From Robertkochia solimangrovi (GTDB taxonomy: Bacteria; Bacteroidota; Bacteroidia; Flavobacteriales; Flavobacteriaceae): a stretch of 64,000 nucleotides of DNA. Numbering within the stretch: the stretch's first letter is position 1; the number at the start of each line of letters is the position of its first letter. The position numbers were made by a program, and so were the translations under genes. The notes below the pieces were generated by a model, which was not told the origin of the DNA, searched no databases, and was given only the letters and a program-made list of their open reading frames with translations. Location: positions 22,954 through 86,953 of the forward strand of contig NZ_QKWN01000015.1 in assembly GCF_007279655.1 (NCBI RefSeq). Reading direction: 5' to 3'. This document shows, one piece after another, positions 1-8,965 of the stretch.

Positions 1-497
1 CAGTACAGATATAATCGCTCATCATCATCTAAAAAGAAAGCCGGGTCCCATACCGGAACTTCTATATCCTTTCGGGCGACCTCCCATTCTCCCTCAAGTG
101 GATCCGATGTCTTGTAAATTGTATTTCTTTCATGAGAAGAGGCAAGAAAATAAAGCGTATCCCGTATTGCTATAGCGGTAGGGGCATAATCTTCGACCGG
201 GATAGTCCGGGTTTCCTCAAATACCCAATCCACAAGATCTTTAGAATGCCAAAAGCCCCCGGATTTGGAGGCAAACAGATAATAACGATCCTTAAACCAT
301 AGTATAGTTGGATCTGCCGCTTCTCTACGGGAAGGTTCCTCTAACTGAAACCGGTAATCGAGATCAAGAGGATTACAATAGGTAGCAAATGATGCCGACC
401 GTTCTTCGGTAACTTTTTCACCTTTGAATTCCTGGTTCTTACAGGAGAAGAAACAACAAAACACGAACAACAGACCAAAACTTCTTATTGAAAACAT
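1..497 (-). CDS. GH43-like five-bladed beta-propeller lipoprotein, 3' part outside the window
   Basis: This open frame starts at the ATG at 497 and runs off the left edge after about 165 codons. The N-terminus is a lipoprotein signal: a hydrophobic stretch followed by FFSCKN, so the protein is probably anchored by a lipidated cysteine. Residues about 45-80 read REAADPTILWF then YYLFASKSGG and FWHSKDLVDW, the arrangement found in blade I of glycoside hydrolase family 43-like propellers, where the Asp of ADPT would be the catalytic base. A later PVWDPAFF segment fits the next blade. Known members cleave arabinose, xylose or galactose linkages; the substrate here cannot be told. It lies 73 bp downstream of the efflux operon on the same strand but is probably a separate unit. 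Confidence 0.75.
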   Translation of the reverse strand, partial: MFSIRSFGLLFVFCCFFSCKNQEFKGEKVTEERSASFATYCNPLDLDYRFQLEEPSRREAADPTILWFKDRYYLFASKSGGFWHSKDLVDWVFEETRTIPVEDYAPTAIAIRDTLYFLASSHERNTIYKTSDPLEGEWEVARKDIEVPVWDPAFFLDDDERLYLY

Positions 498-570
498 GAA
501 TAAAGGGTGTATTGATTTACTCAAATGTACCCAATAAAATTAATTCCTGTAATCCCGTTGCTAAAACGTA

Positions 571-1878
571 TTAAATGCTGAGATCTCCGGTTAATGCTTT
601 TAAGGCCACCTCAGAGATCTTTGCCTGGAAAACTGCCTCATTCAATCGTAGCTGTGCATTGATATAATTCAATTGCGCAGTTCTAAACTCTAGTGTGGTT
701 ATGGTTCCGATTCTGAATTTCTCGATGGTGATGTTCAGGTTTTCACGTGCTATATCTACATTCTCCCTTTCCAGATCGATCAATCCCAGATTGGTCTGAT
801 AGGTCTGATAAGTCGATTCGAGTTGAGACATCAGGCTTTGCTCCTGTTCCGCTAAAACGAGTTTGCTATTATCTACCTGTATCCTTGCGATCTTTTCATT
901 TCTGTTCTGGTTGAAACCATCAAATACATTCAGGCTTACCCTGAAACCATAGTTCCATCCTCGTGAGGAAGAACTGGTGGTAAATCCAAGACTGGATTCG
1001 GTCTCACTGAAATCATAGCCTCCGGTCAGGGCTACTTCCGGATAGCGTTGTGCCTTGATCTGTTTTAATTGTAATTCCGCAATTCTTTGATTGATCTGCT
1101 GCATTACCAGGTTCGGGTTTTGTTCCATCGCAATTGACTTCAGCTCAGGAAGCATCAGCGCAGGGTCGACATGAATTGAATCTTCAACTTTAAACTCCGT
1201 GGATAATTCCCGTACTAAAAGTTCATTCAACCTGATCTTACTGTTCTTATACAATTCCTGTTGCTGCAGATATAATGTCTGATCGGTATTGATGTCGACT
1301 TTGGCATTCAATACCTCAAGCTTCGAAGCCTTACCAATAGAAAATCGGTTCTCAGCCAATTCCAGCCTTTGTCTTGAAATGACGAGTGAACTATCTAGCG
1401 CACTCAATTGCTGCTGGATCTGTACCAGGTTATAATAGGTTACCAATACATCATTCACGGTGGTTAGTACAGAAACCTTCAACTCTGCCGTATTGAAATT
1501 TTTGTTCGCTTCTAATTCATCATAGCGGGCAAACATTTCAAATCCGTCAAAGATGGTCCAATCCATGGCAACCCCATAGTTAAGACTATTATTACGGGCA
1601 TTATCCAGTTTATTCACAGTTCCATCTGACCTTGTTTGCTCCATATTCAGGATACGGTTGTTATCGGTTACGACCGCGCTTACCGTTGGTAACATTCCGG
1701 CATAACCCGCACTGACTCCCAATTCTCCTGCTTCCACATTATTACGTGCCAGTTTAATGGAAAAATTTTCTTCCAACACTCTGGAAACTGCATCCTCAGT
1801 AGAGAGTAGATCCTGTCCGTAAGTAGCACAAAGACTTAAAATACTGACGAAGGATATATATAGTGATTTTTTGATCAT
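571..1878 (-). CDS. TolC-family outer-membrane efflux channel
   Basis: The 435-residue product starts with a signal peptide (about residues 1-21, ending near ATYGQ). It then shows two consecutive outer-membrane-efflux repeats (roughly 25-215 and 240-430) rich in long amphipathic helices, as in TolC. Such proteins form trimeric channels that take substrate from an inner-membrane pump to the outside. The length is normal for the family. It is the last gene of a three-gene operon, 6 bp after the RND pump gene, which supports its role as the outer-membrane partner. The substrate is unknown. Family assignment is firm; a TolC-type symbol is avoided because several paralogues are usual in these genomes. 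Confidence 0.93.
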   Translation of the reverse strand: MIKKSLYISFVSILSLCATYGQDLLSTEDAVSRVLEENFSIKLARNNVEAGELGVSAGYAGMLPTVSAVVTDNNRILNMEQTRSDGTVNKLDNARNNSLNYGVAMDWTIFDGFEMFARYDELEANKNFNTAELKVSVLTTVNDVLVTYYNLVQIQQQLSALDSSLVISRQRLELAENRFSIGKASKLEVLNAKVDINTDQTLYLQQQELYKNSKIRLNELLVRELSTEFKVEDSIHVDPALMLPELKSIAMEQNPNLVMQQINQRIAELQLKQIKAQRYPEVALTGGYDFSETESSLGFTTSSSSRGWNYGFRVSLNVFDGFNQNRNEKIARIQVDNSKLVLAEQEQSLMSQLESTYQTYQTNLGLIDLERENVDIARENLNITIEKFRIGTITTLEFRTAQLNYINAQLRLNEAVFQAKISEVALKALTGDLSI

Positions 1879-1884
1879 ACGGCA

Positions 1885-4800
1885 TTAATTTTCATCGAAT
1901 TCGGGAAGTTGTCTTTTTGGTCTTGACCAGAGGTCATACACGGCAGGAATCACATAAAGGGTAAGTACCAGTGAAAACAGTGTACCTCCGCATATCACTA
2001 CTCCCATTCCAATCCTGCTCGTGGAAGCTGCTCCGAGCGATAACGCAATAGGCAAAGCACCCAGTACGATGGTAAGACTCGTCATCAGGATCGGACGCAA
2101 ACGTGATTCGGCTGCTTTTACGATTGCTTCTGATTTAGCCATTCCTTCTTCTCTTAACTGGTTAGCAAATTCAACGATCAGAATACCATTCTTAGTCACG
2201 AGACCGATAAGCATAATGGTACCGATCTGACTAAAAATATTCCAGGACTCACCGAAGAGCCACAAGGAGAACAAAGCTCCTGCAACAGCCATCGGTACGG
2301 TGAGAATTATGATCAGCGGATCGATGAAACTTTCGAACTGTGCAGACAGAATCAGAAAGATCAGTAACAATGCCAGTGCAAATGCATAGGAAGTGTTTGA
2401 GCTACTTTCCACAAAATCTCTGGATTCGCCTCCCAGATCGGTGGTAAAGGTATCATCGAGCACCTTGGCTTTAATCGCCTCCATAGCATCGATTCCATCA
2501 CTAATGGTATAACCCGGCGCAAGACTCGCAGAAACGGTAGCTGCCAGATATCGGTTATGGTGGAATAACTGTGGCGGACTACTGTGTTCAGTCACATCGA
2601 CAAGATTGTCCAGCTGTATCAATTGATTCTGATCATTTCTCACAAAGATCGTCGTCAGGTCGATAGGCGCACTACGGTCTTTTTTATCGAATTGACCGAT
2701 CACCTGATACTGCTTTCCATTCATGAGAAAATACCCGAAACGTTGTCCACTTAAAGAGAGTTGAAGGGTTTGAGCAACATCACGTACCGATACCCCAAGA
2801 CTTTGTGCCTTTTCACGATTGATGGTAACGTAGAGTTCCGGCTTATCGAACTTCAGGTTCACATCGGTAAAAGCGAACGTAGGATCCTTTTCAACTTCTG
2901 CCATGAACAACGGAATCTTTTCCTCCAGTTTCTCGAAGTTCTGAGCCTGAATGATATATTGGATCGGCGGACCTCCCCTTCTGTTAACCGAGATCGTAGG
3001 GCGCTCGGAAACACTGCTTTTTGCGCCCACATATGATTTAGCCCAGATTCCGAGTTGGGTCGTGATTTCATGCTGAGAACGCGTACGATCTTTTGGCTCC
3101 ACCAGGGCTATGTTCGCCCGACCGGAATTCACCGTGGATGAACCGAACCCAGGAGAAGTTAGTACAAGACTCACCTTTTTTTCCGGAATCGAATCATTGA
3201 TCAACTGAGTGATATCATTCATGTATTTATCCATGTATTCATAGGTGGATCCCTCCGGTGCGGTTACACTCAGTCTAACAAAACTTCTGTCTTCATAAGG
3301 AGCGGTTTCCTTAGGCAACACGATATAGAATACCACGATGAACACCACACAGATCGCAAGGATCGGAAAACTTAGCCATTTGCGTTTCATGAATTTGCCC
3401 AATGCATTTGCATAGTTCTTGTTCATCGCTACAAAATAAGGCTCAGTAGCCTTGTAGAATTTAGACTGATTCTGTTTTCCCGGTTTAATAAGGTAGGCAT
3501 TTAGCATTGGAGTAAGTGTCAGCGACACGAATGCAGAGATCAATACCGCTGCTCCCAGAACCACACCGAATTCCCGGAACAAGCGACCTACGAAACCTTC
3601 GAGAAAGATCACCGGCAGGAATACTGCAGCCAGGGTAACAGAAATTGAGATTACTGCAAAAAAGATTTCTTTAGAACCTTTGATCGCAGCCTCTATCGGA
3701 GAGAACCCTTCTTCTACCTTCTTATAAATATTTTCTGTAACCACGATTCCATCATCCACCACAAGTCCGGTGGCGAGTACAATCGCGAGAAGCGTCAATA
3801 CATTGATAGAGAATCCGAGTAACCACATGATAAAAAATGTGGCGATGAGAGATACCGGAATATCTAATAGTGGACGTAGCGCCATCGACCAGTCTCTGAA
3901 GAATAAAAAGATCACAAGAATTACGAGAACTATGGAAATGAGCAGGGTTTCAGCCACTTCTTCCACCGCTTTTCTAACAAAGACCGTATCATCGATAACG
4001 ACATTCAGTTTAAAACCTTCAGGAAGATCCTTCTGCAGTTTTTCATATTCTTCATAAAATGCATCAGCAATATCCAGGTAATTCGTTCCCGGCTGCGGCA
4101 CAACGGCCACAGCTACCATAGGTTGTCCCGAATCACTCATTTTGGTCTCCATGTTCTCTCCTTCCAGATAGGCCTTTCCAACATCACTAAAACGGAGTAC
4201 ACGATCATTATCCGCAGAGATGATCATATTATTAAACTCCTCTTCGGTAGAAAGATTTCCAATGGTCTTAACCGCAAGTTCAGTCGTAACTCCGGTAAGT
4301 TTTCCTGAAGGAAGCTCAACGTTCTGTGCCTGAAGAGCATTTCTGATATCTAATACCGTGAGGCCATGGGAAGCCATTTTAACGGGATCGATCCATAAAC
4401 GCATCGCATATTTTCGGGAACCCCAGATCTGTGTACTACTTACGCCCGGTATCGTCTGAATACGCTGAGAAATTACGTTATCCGCATAATCGGTAAGTTC
4501 CAGAATATTCTTGGTATCACTTTGTACCGTCATCGAAAGGATCCTTTCTGCATCGGCATCTGCCTTAGATACTACCGGGGGTGCATCGATGTCTTCCGGT
4601 AAACTTCTCACGGCCTGAGAAACTTTATCACGGACATCATTGGCAGCTTCTTCCAGGTTTTTGTCAAGGTTGAATTCAATATTGATCCGGCTTGAGCCCT
4701 GAGAACTGGTAGAAGTAATGTTTCGGATACCATCAATGGAGTTAATTGCCTTTTCAAGTGGTTCGGTGATCTGCGATTCAATAATGTCGGCATTTGCTCC

Positions 4801-4956
4801 GGCATAACTGGTCGACACAGAAACCTGTGCAGGGTCGATGGAAGGAAATTCCCGAACCCCTAAATAGGTAAATCCGATGATCCCGAACAGAATCAACATG
4901 ATGTTCATCACAATCGCCAATACTGGACGTCGGATGCTGAGGGTAGATAAATTCAT
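1885..4956 (-). CDS. RND-superfamily (HAE1-type) inner-membrane efflux pump
   Basis: At 1023 residues this has the full length of AcrB/MexB-type proton-driven drug exporters. It has a first membrane helix at about 13-34, a large periplasmic porter region, a central helix bundle, a second periplasmic loop and a C-terminal helix bundle. The segment GLVVDDGIVVTENIYK near residue 400 contains the paired aspartates of TM4 that relay protons in this family. The second half repeats the first (helices around 860-1005). It sits between the adaptor gene (24 bp upstream) and the TolC-like gene (6 bp downstream), forming a complete tripartite pump. Substrates are likely hydrophobic compounds, by family. 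No local regulator is visible. Confidence 0.95.
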   Translation of the reverse strand: MNLSTLSIRRPVLAIVMNIMLILFGIIGFTYLGVREFPSIDPAQVSVSTSYAGANADIIESQITEPLEKAINSIDGIRNITSTSSQGSSRINIEFNLDKNLEEAANDVRDKVSQAVRSLPEDIDAPPVVSKADADAERILSMTVQSDTKNILELTDYADNVISQRIQTIPGVSSTQIWGSRKYAMRLWIDPVKMASHGLTVLDIRNALQAQNVELPSGKLTGVTTELAVKTIGNLSTEEEFNNMIISADNDRVLRFSDVGKAYLEGENMETKMSDSGQPMVAVAVVPQPGTNYLDIADAFYEEYEKLQKDLPEGFKLNVVIDDTVFVRKAVEEVAETLLISIVLVILVIFLFFRDWSMALRPLLDIPVSLIATFFIMWLLGFSINVLTLLAIVLATGLVVDDGIVVTENIYKKVEEGFSPIEAAIKGSKEIFFAVISISVTLAAVFLPVIFLEGFVGRLFREFGVVLGAAVLISAFVSLTLTPMLNAYLIKPGKQNQSKFYKATEPYFVAMNKNYANALGKFMKRKWLSFPILAICVVFIVVFYIVLPKETAPYEDRSFVRLSVTAPEGSTYEYMDKYMNDITQLINDSIPEKKVSLVLTSPGFGSSTVNSGRANIALVEPKDRTRSQHEITTQLGIWAKSYVGAKSSVSERPTISVNRRGGPPIQYIIQAQNFEKLEEKIPLFMAEVEKDPTFAFTDVNLKFDKPELYVTINREKAQSLGVSVRDVAQTLQLSLSGQRFGYFLMNGKQYQVIGQFDKKDRSAPIDLTTIFVRNDQNQLIQLDNLVDVTEHSSPPQLFHHNRYLAATVSASLAPGYTISDGIDAMEAIKAKVLDDTFTTDLGGESRDFVESSSNTSYAFALALLLIFLILSAQFESFIDPLIIILTVPMAVAGALFSLWLFGESWNIFSQIGTIMLIGLVTKNGILIVEFANQLREEGMAKSEAIVKAAESRLRPILMTSLTIVLGALPIALSLGAASTSRIGMGVVICGGTLFSLVLTLYVIPAVYDLWSRPKRQLPEFDEN

Positions 4957-4980
4957 GAAGTGCTGGTTTTAGATCATCAT

Positions 4981-6039
4981 TTATTCTTCAATCGAAACGG
5001 ATACCGGAATTCCGTCTGTCAACGCCATCACTCCGTATGTAAGTATGGTATCTCCTGGTTTTAGCCCGGAAATAACACGCACCATACGATCGGTACGTGT
5101 TTCAGTCTGAACTTTGACCTCTTTCGCGATACCGTCTTTGTATACAAAGATGACCTTTCCGTTCTGAATCGGAATCAGAGCCTCTGATGGAACCATCAGA
5201 GCATCTTCCACAGTAGAAAGTGGTAGTGCCACATTGACGAACATCCCCGGATAGATTCCGGAATCATCATTATCAACGATCGCTCTTAATTTGAGGGTTC
5301 TTGTCTGAATATCCACCTCTGGCTCAATAGCATAGATCTTCGCTTTATGCTGAATTTCTGAATTTGGAGCTCTGAAGGTTACAAAACCTTCGCGATCCAT
5401 GGTAGCAGCATATTTTTCAGGAATTGAAAAAGTGAGTTTCAATTGTTGGGTATTCACCAATTTGGTGATGGTGGTTGTAGGCGTAACATAGGTTCCTACC
5501 GATATATTTCTTAATCCGAGTTTTCCGGAAAAAGGCGCTCTGATCGATGTCTTGGCCAATTGTGCTGATACAAGCTCAGATTCTGCTTTAGCCGACTGAT
5601 AGTTCGCTTGGGCCAGGTCGTATTCTTCCTGGCTAATGGCATTCTTCTCCAGTAATAATTTAGCTCTTCGCTCATTCTCAGATTCCAGTCGCTCTGCAGT
5701 TTTTACCTTTGAATACTGCGCTCTCAGTTCCTGATCATTTATCTTAAGTAGTAACTGTCCTTTTTGAACTTTTGATCCTTCGGTGAAGTTGATACTTTCT
5801 ACCATTCCGGAAATCTCACTTCTGATCTCAACCTGTTCATTGGCTTCGAGTGTACCGGTCAGTGAAAGATTATCATCAAACGGCTGTGGTTTCAGGATCA
5901 TCCCTTTCACCCGGACCTCCGATCTTCCTCCTCCGGCAGCAGCTTTTGGACTCTCCGAGGCATTCTTAAATATCCGATACCCCACCAGTGTAAGTACCGC
6001 CAGGACAATGAGCAGATAGAATAAGTTTTTAATTTTCAT
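4981..6039 (-). CDS. RND efflux periplasmic adaptor (membrane-fusion protein)
   Basis: The 352-residue product has one N-terminal membrane anchor (about 5-24) and then the order typical of HlyD/AcrA-like adaptors: a biotinyl-lipoyl-like half domain (about 65-100, EVEIRSEISGMV-like region), a short helical hairpin (about 100-160), the second lipoyl half (IRAPFSGKLGL), then beta-barrel and membrane-proximal domains. These proteins bridge the inner-membrane pump and the outer-membrane channel. The gene is first in the operon with the pump and channel genes. A promoter-like sequence lies about 150 bp upstream. There is no lipobox cysteine, so it is anchored by the helix rather than lipid. Confidence 0.93.
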   Translation of the reverse strand: MKIKNLFYLLIVLAVLTLVGYRIFKNASESPKAAAGGGRSEVRVKGMILKPQPFDDNLSLTGTLEANEQVEIRSEISGMVESINFTEGSKVQKGQLLLKINDQELRAQYSKVKTAERLESENERRAKLLLEKNAISQEEYDLAQANYQSAKAESELVSAQLAKTSIRAPFSGKLGLRNISVGTYVTPTTTITKLVNTQQLKLTFSIPEKYAATMDREGFVTFRAPNSEIQHKAKIYAIEPEVDIQTRTLKLRAIVDNDDSGIYPGMFVNVALPLSTVEDALMVPSEALIPIQNGKVIFVYKDGIAKEVKVQTETRTDRMVRVISGLKPGDTILTYGVMALTDGIPVSVSIEE

Positions 6040-6186
6040 GCATTATTAGTTTTAGGGTTCCGGACCTGAAATCCGGCAGGTTTGCAGTCAGACAAAATCG
6101 TTTTACCGAACTGCGGCATGAAAGTGATTAAAAAAATTAAAATTGGTTTAATTTCAATAGATTTTTTAAGCAATTTTTAACAGTCT

Positions 6187-6219
6187 CAAAATTACGTTTA
6201 CGACTTTCACAGAAAACAA
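6187..6219 (-). promoter_or_regulatory. Candidate flavobacterial promoter for the efflux operon
   Basis: On the minus strand, TTG (6217-6219) and TAATTTTG (6187-6194) are separated by 22 bp. This matches the Bacteroidota consensus TTG and TAnnTTTG. The predicted start near 6180 leaves a leader of about 140 nt before the adaptor ATG. The rest of the 6040-6326 gap shows only AT-rich DNA and the neighbouring terminator. Confidence 0.5.
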
Positions 6220-6264
6220 ATCATATTTCTAAACTATTTTTAATGGTTATCCATAAAAGCCTCC

Positions 6265-6300
6265 AAGAAAAAAACCCGGGGACTAGGTCTCCCGGGTTAA
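6265..6300 (-). terminator. Rho-independent terminator after the discoidin-domain lipoprotein gene
   Basis: An inverted repeat around AACCCGGG...CCCGGGTT (about 6273-6298) is followed on the minus strand by seven Ts. It lies 27 bp after the stop codon of the gene ending at 6327 and closes the SusCD operon that starts at 13989. Confidence 0.85.
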
Positions 6301-6326
6301 AGAATATAACTGACTATGAACATGTA

Positions 6327-8147
6327 TTATTCCATTCCAATAAGTCTCCATTCACTCAACTGAAAATCTGCACTTCCATTATTTGCGGTGATATTCATCC
6401 GATAATAAAGATAAGCGGTAGTGTTGGAGACGTTAAACTCTTTGGTTTGATTACGGCTCTCAAATACCTGATCGACTCTACTATCGAGTGAATCCCAGGT
6501 TGTACCATCGTTTGATCCCAGCAGTTCCCAATCCTTTGGATCCCTTCCTTCGGCATCATTACCCGAAGTGAGCGTGTATTTCACGACGATCTTTGCTTCC
6601 GCAAGGTCTTGCTGCATCCAGAAATCAGACGTATACCCACCCAGGAACATCTTTGTACCCGTATTGTTATCGATCAAACTGGATGACCCTTCAGCTGCAT
6701 TCTGTCCGCCGGTATTATCGGCGCTGACGGAGATCGTGGCATTGAGTGTATAATCGACAGGTTCGGGCGCGGTCAGAGTTTCCAGAATATATAAACGCCA
6801 TTCGCTTAACTGGAAGTTATAATCTCCACCGTTCTCATAGATCTCCAAGCGGTAAAATTTGTAAGCAACCGTATTATCGAAATCAAATTCTTTGGTTTGA
6901 TTGCGCGCTGAGAAAGTAAATCCAATACGCTCATCCAATAAGTCCCAGGTAAGGGCATCATTCGAACCTTGAAGTCTCCAGGATCTGGGGTCTCTTGCCG
7001 GTGCATCATTTCCGGAGATCAGCGTATATTTGTTCACTGCTTCAGCAACTTCCAATTCCTGTTGTAGCCAGAAATCTGATGCTACATTGGGATAATTTCC
7101 AGTCAGGAATTTTGAGTTCGGATCATTATCTATTAGTTTTAGAGATCCTTCATTCGCTGTAGGTCCGCCATCATTGTCCTTACTAACGGTAATCGTTGCA
7201 GTCTCTGAAAGATCACGGATCTGTGATACCGGATCAAATGGATAGGCCAGGTTAGGATAGGTTACACGAGCCTGTAACAATTGTGCCTGATCGGCATCCG
7301 TCCAACCGAATACCTCTTCAGCCATAGGTTGCAGATCCGCTCCGGTTGCACCACTCATAAAGTGAATATATTCCCCAAAATCCATATCCTTGGCATAACT
7401 ATCTCCATCAGTCGCATAGTTCTGCGAAAGTATATTAAAGAAATTGGCCAACATGGCCTTGCCTCCATAGGTTTCATAAAGAGGCAAATACCACTCACTG
7501 AACCAACTTACCCCATTCAGCGTGGTTCCGGCATAGGAAGATTTGACGATTTCAGCTTCAGCTTCCATTTCCAATCCCTCATAGATACTAAAGACAAAGA
7601 TCTTATTGAATTCGGTTTCCCAAATAACACTGGCGGGCGAACCCTCGAGTCCGTTTGAAGAAAACTCGATAAGATATCCAATCTGTGATATGATCGCCGT
7701 CATTTCCTCTTCGGTCATTTCAACCCCGGAGACCGGAAGATCGATCAGACTTCCGTCAACCACGGAAGAAAAATAGGTCAGATAGTTCAACCCGGTAACG
7801 GATTCGCCATGATAAATGGCATAGAGAATATCATTACCTATACTCCCATAAGTATCCAATGCTGAATTCCATACATTTTCAGAAAATGTGAATGGCCACT
7901 CTATCGATCGGTCAACTTCTGCATCATAATATACCGCAATATTAGATTCATAATATTGTCGGTTAAGAGAATCGGTATGTTCAAACCAGGATTCCGTTAA
8001 GCCTCTTGGTGGGGCATCTGCCGGATCGGTATTGATCACTGCCTCTGGAAGACCGTCGATATACATACCCTCATCTGTCTCACAAGCGGTCCATGTGGCA
8101 AACATCAAAGCACACAGGATATAGCTGTAAATTTTCATATTTTTCAT
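6327..8147 (-). CDS. Secreted lipoprotein with two tandem discoidin (F5/8 type C)-like domains
   Basis: The 606-residue product carries a lipoprotein signal (TWTAC, Cys22). The N-terminal part (about 60-310) is not recognised. Two copies of a discoidin-like beta-sandwich follow (about 314-455 and 465-605). The copies share a clear pattern: a GND..xRDP..W signature, a GSND..TWD signature, an RNQTKEF segment and a closing FQLSEWRL. Discoidin domains usually bind glycans or cell-surface material. The gene ends the SusCD operon 66 bp after a metallopeptidase gene and has its own terminator. Its place suggests surface capture or processing of the same substrate. The N-terminal region could be enzymatic, but I see no catalytic motif. 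Confidence 0.7.
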   Translation of the reverse strand: MKNMKIYSYILCALMFATWTACETDEGMYIDGLPEAVINTDPADAPPRGLTESWFEHTDSLNRQYYESNIAVYYDAEVDRSIEWPFTFSENVWNSALDTYGSIGNDILYAIYHGESVTGLNYLTYFSSVVDGSLIDLPVSGVEMTEEEMTAIISQIGYLIEFSSNGLEGSPASVIWETEFNKIFVFSIYEGLEMEAEAEIVKSSYAGTTLNGVSWFSEWYLPLYETYGGKAMLANFFNILSQNYATDGDSYAKDMDFGEYIHFMSGATGADLQPMAEEVFGWTDADQAQLLQARVTYPNLAYPFDPVSQIRDLSETATITVSKDNDGGPTANEGSLKLIDNDPNSKFLTGNYPNVASDFWLQQELEVAEAVNKYTLISGNDAPARDPRSWRLQGSNDALTWDLLDERIGFTFSARNQTKEFDFDNTVAYKFYRLEIYENGGDYNFQLSEWRLYILETLTAPEPVDYTLNATISVSADNTGGQNAAEGSSSLIDNNTGTKMFLGGYTSDFWMQQDLAEAKIVVKYTLTSGNDAEGRDPKDWELLGSNDGTTWDSLDSRVDQVFESRNQTKEFNVSNTTAYLYYRMNITANNGSADFQLSEWRLIGME

Positions 8148-8213
8148 AAAAGTGAATCTTAAATGTTGGTTAGTTTAATTTATAATGGCTGTATACGATA
8201 GTAGGTTTCGCCC

Positions 8214-8885
8214 TTATATTTTTGGATTACTGCTGTATTCCTGCCAAAGCTCATCCACACTCTTCCCGGTTAAATCATTCCATGAATTTTCAGTGTATGT
8301 TTTGGTCCGCATCTGATCATCCAGAATATAGACCAGCTTTTTATTATAATGATCACTTACCCAAACCAGGAATCGCGCAGTAACACGATAACTGTTAGTA
8401 TAATGCTGACTGGCATTAAAATCGGGCAATGACCATCCGGCTTCTTCGTTATCGACTCCGAACTTATATCTTACGTAATCGGCAACCCCCTCTGAAAGCC
8501 AGACTGGTCCACCCTCATTAGGATAAGCCTGAATGATATGCATTACCTCATGGGTGATCAGGTCGATATCGGTTGGCTTCTTCTTTAACCACGCGGCGCT
8601 AACCGTTATGGATCCACCGGAACAATAGGCAACGCCCGTATAGGCGGTATCGATCTTTATGGTAATATCCTTTAAGGCACTTGAGTTGAACTTTTTGAGC
8701 AATTTGGGATACACCTTGAATACGGTATTTATGAATTTATCTTCTGTTCCCGTTTTCAGATCCGGATCTTCATTGATGAAGGAAATACTGAGGTTTCCTT
8801 TGGTATAAGTGCTTTCATGTTGTGCTGTCACTTTATTAAAAAGAACAACGGTAAATAATATAAGACTGATTTTAGATAATTTCAT
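8214..8885 (-). CDS. Basic-secretory-protein-family metallopeptidase, exported
   Basis: The 223-residue product has a cleavable signal peptide (ends near KVTAQ). Residues about 113-135 contain HEVMHIIQ followed by a downstream Glu/Asp in WLSEGVADYVR, the HExxH plus third-ligand arrangement of zinc peptidases in the plant basic secretory protein family (PF04450). Members are thought to be secreted or periplasmic peptidases. The gene follows susD by 80 bp, with a strong hairpin between them, and precedes the discoidin lipoprotein gene. This suggests that the operon handles a protein or peptide-containing substrate. The family call is confident; the substrate is not known. Confidence 0.85.
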   Translation of the reverse strand: MKLSKISLILFTVVLFNKVTAQHESTYTKGNLSISFINEDPDLKTGTEDKFINTVFKVYPKLLKKFNSSALKDITIKIDTAYTGVAYCSGGSITVSAAWLKKKPTDIDLITHEVMHIIQAYPNEGGPVWLSEGVADYVRYKFGVDNEEAGWSLPDFNASQHYTNSYRVTARFLVWVSDHYNKKLVYILDDQMRTKTYTENSWNDLTGKSVDELWQEYSSNPKI

Positions 8886-8905
8886 TTTTAAAACTTTTAA
8901 GTGAA

Positions 8906-8933
8906 GTTCCTTCCAATTTAATTTGGAAGGAAC
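8906..8933 (-). terminator. Intercistronic hairpin after susD (attenuator or processing site)
   Basis: A perfect 11-bp inverted repeat (GTTCCTTCCAA / TTGGAAGGAAC) with a 6-nt loop lies between the susD stop at 8966 and the next gene's start at 8885. No strong U-run follows on the minus strand, so it is more likely a partial terminator or mRNA-stabilising stem than a full stop. Confidence 0.6.
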
Positions 8934-8965
8934 CTATATAAACGCGCTAACTCAATTTGGCTTTT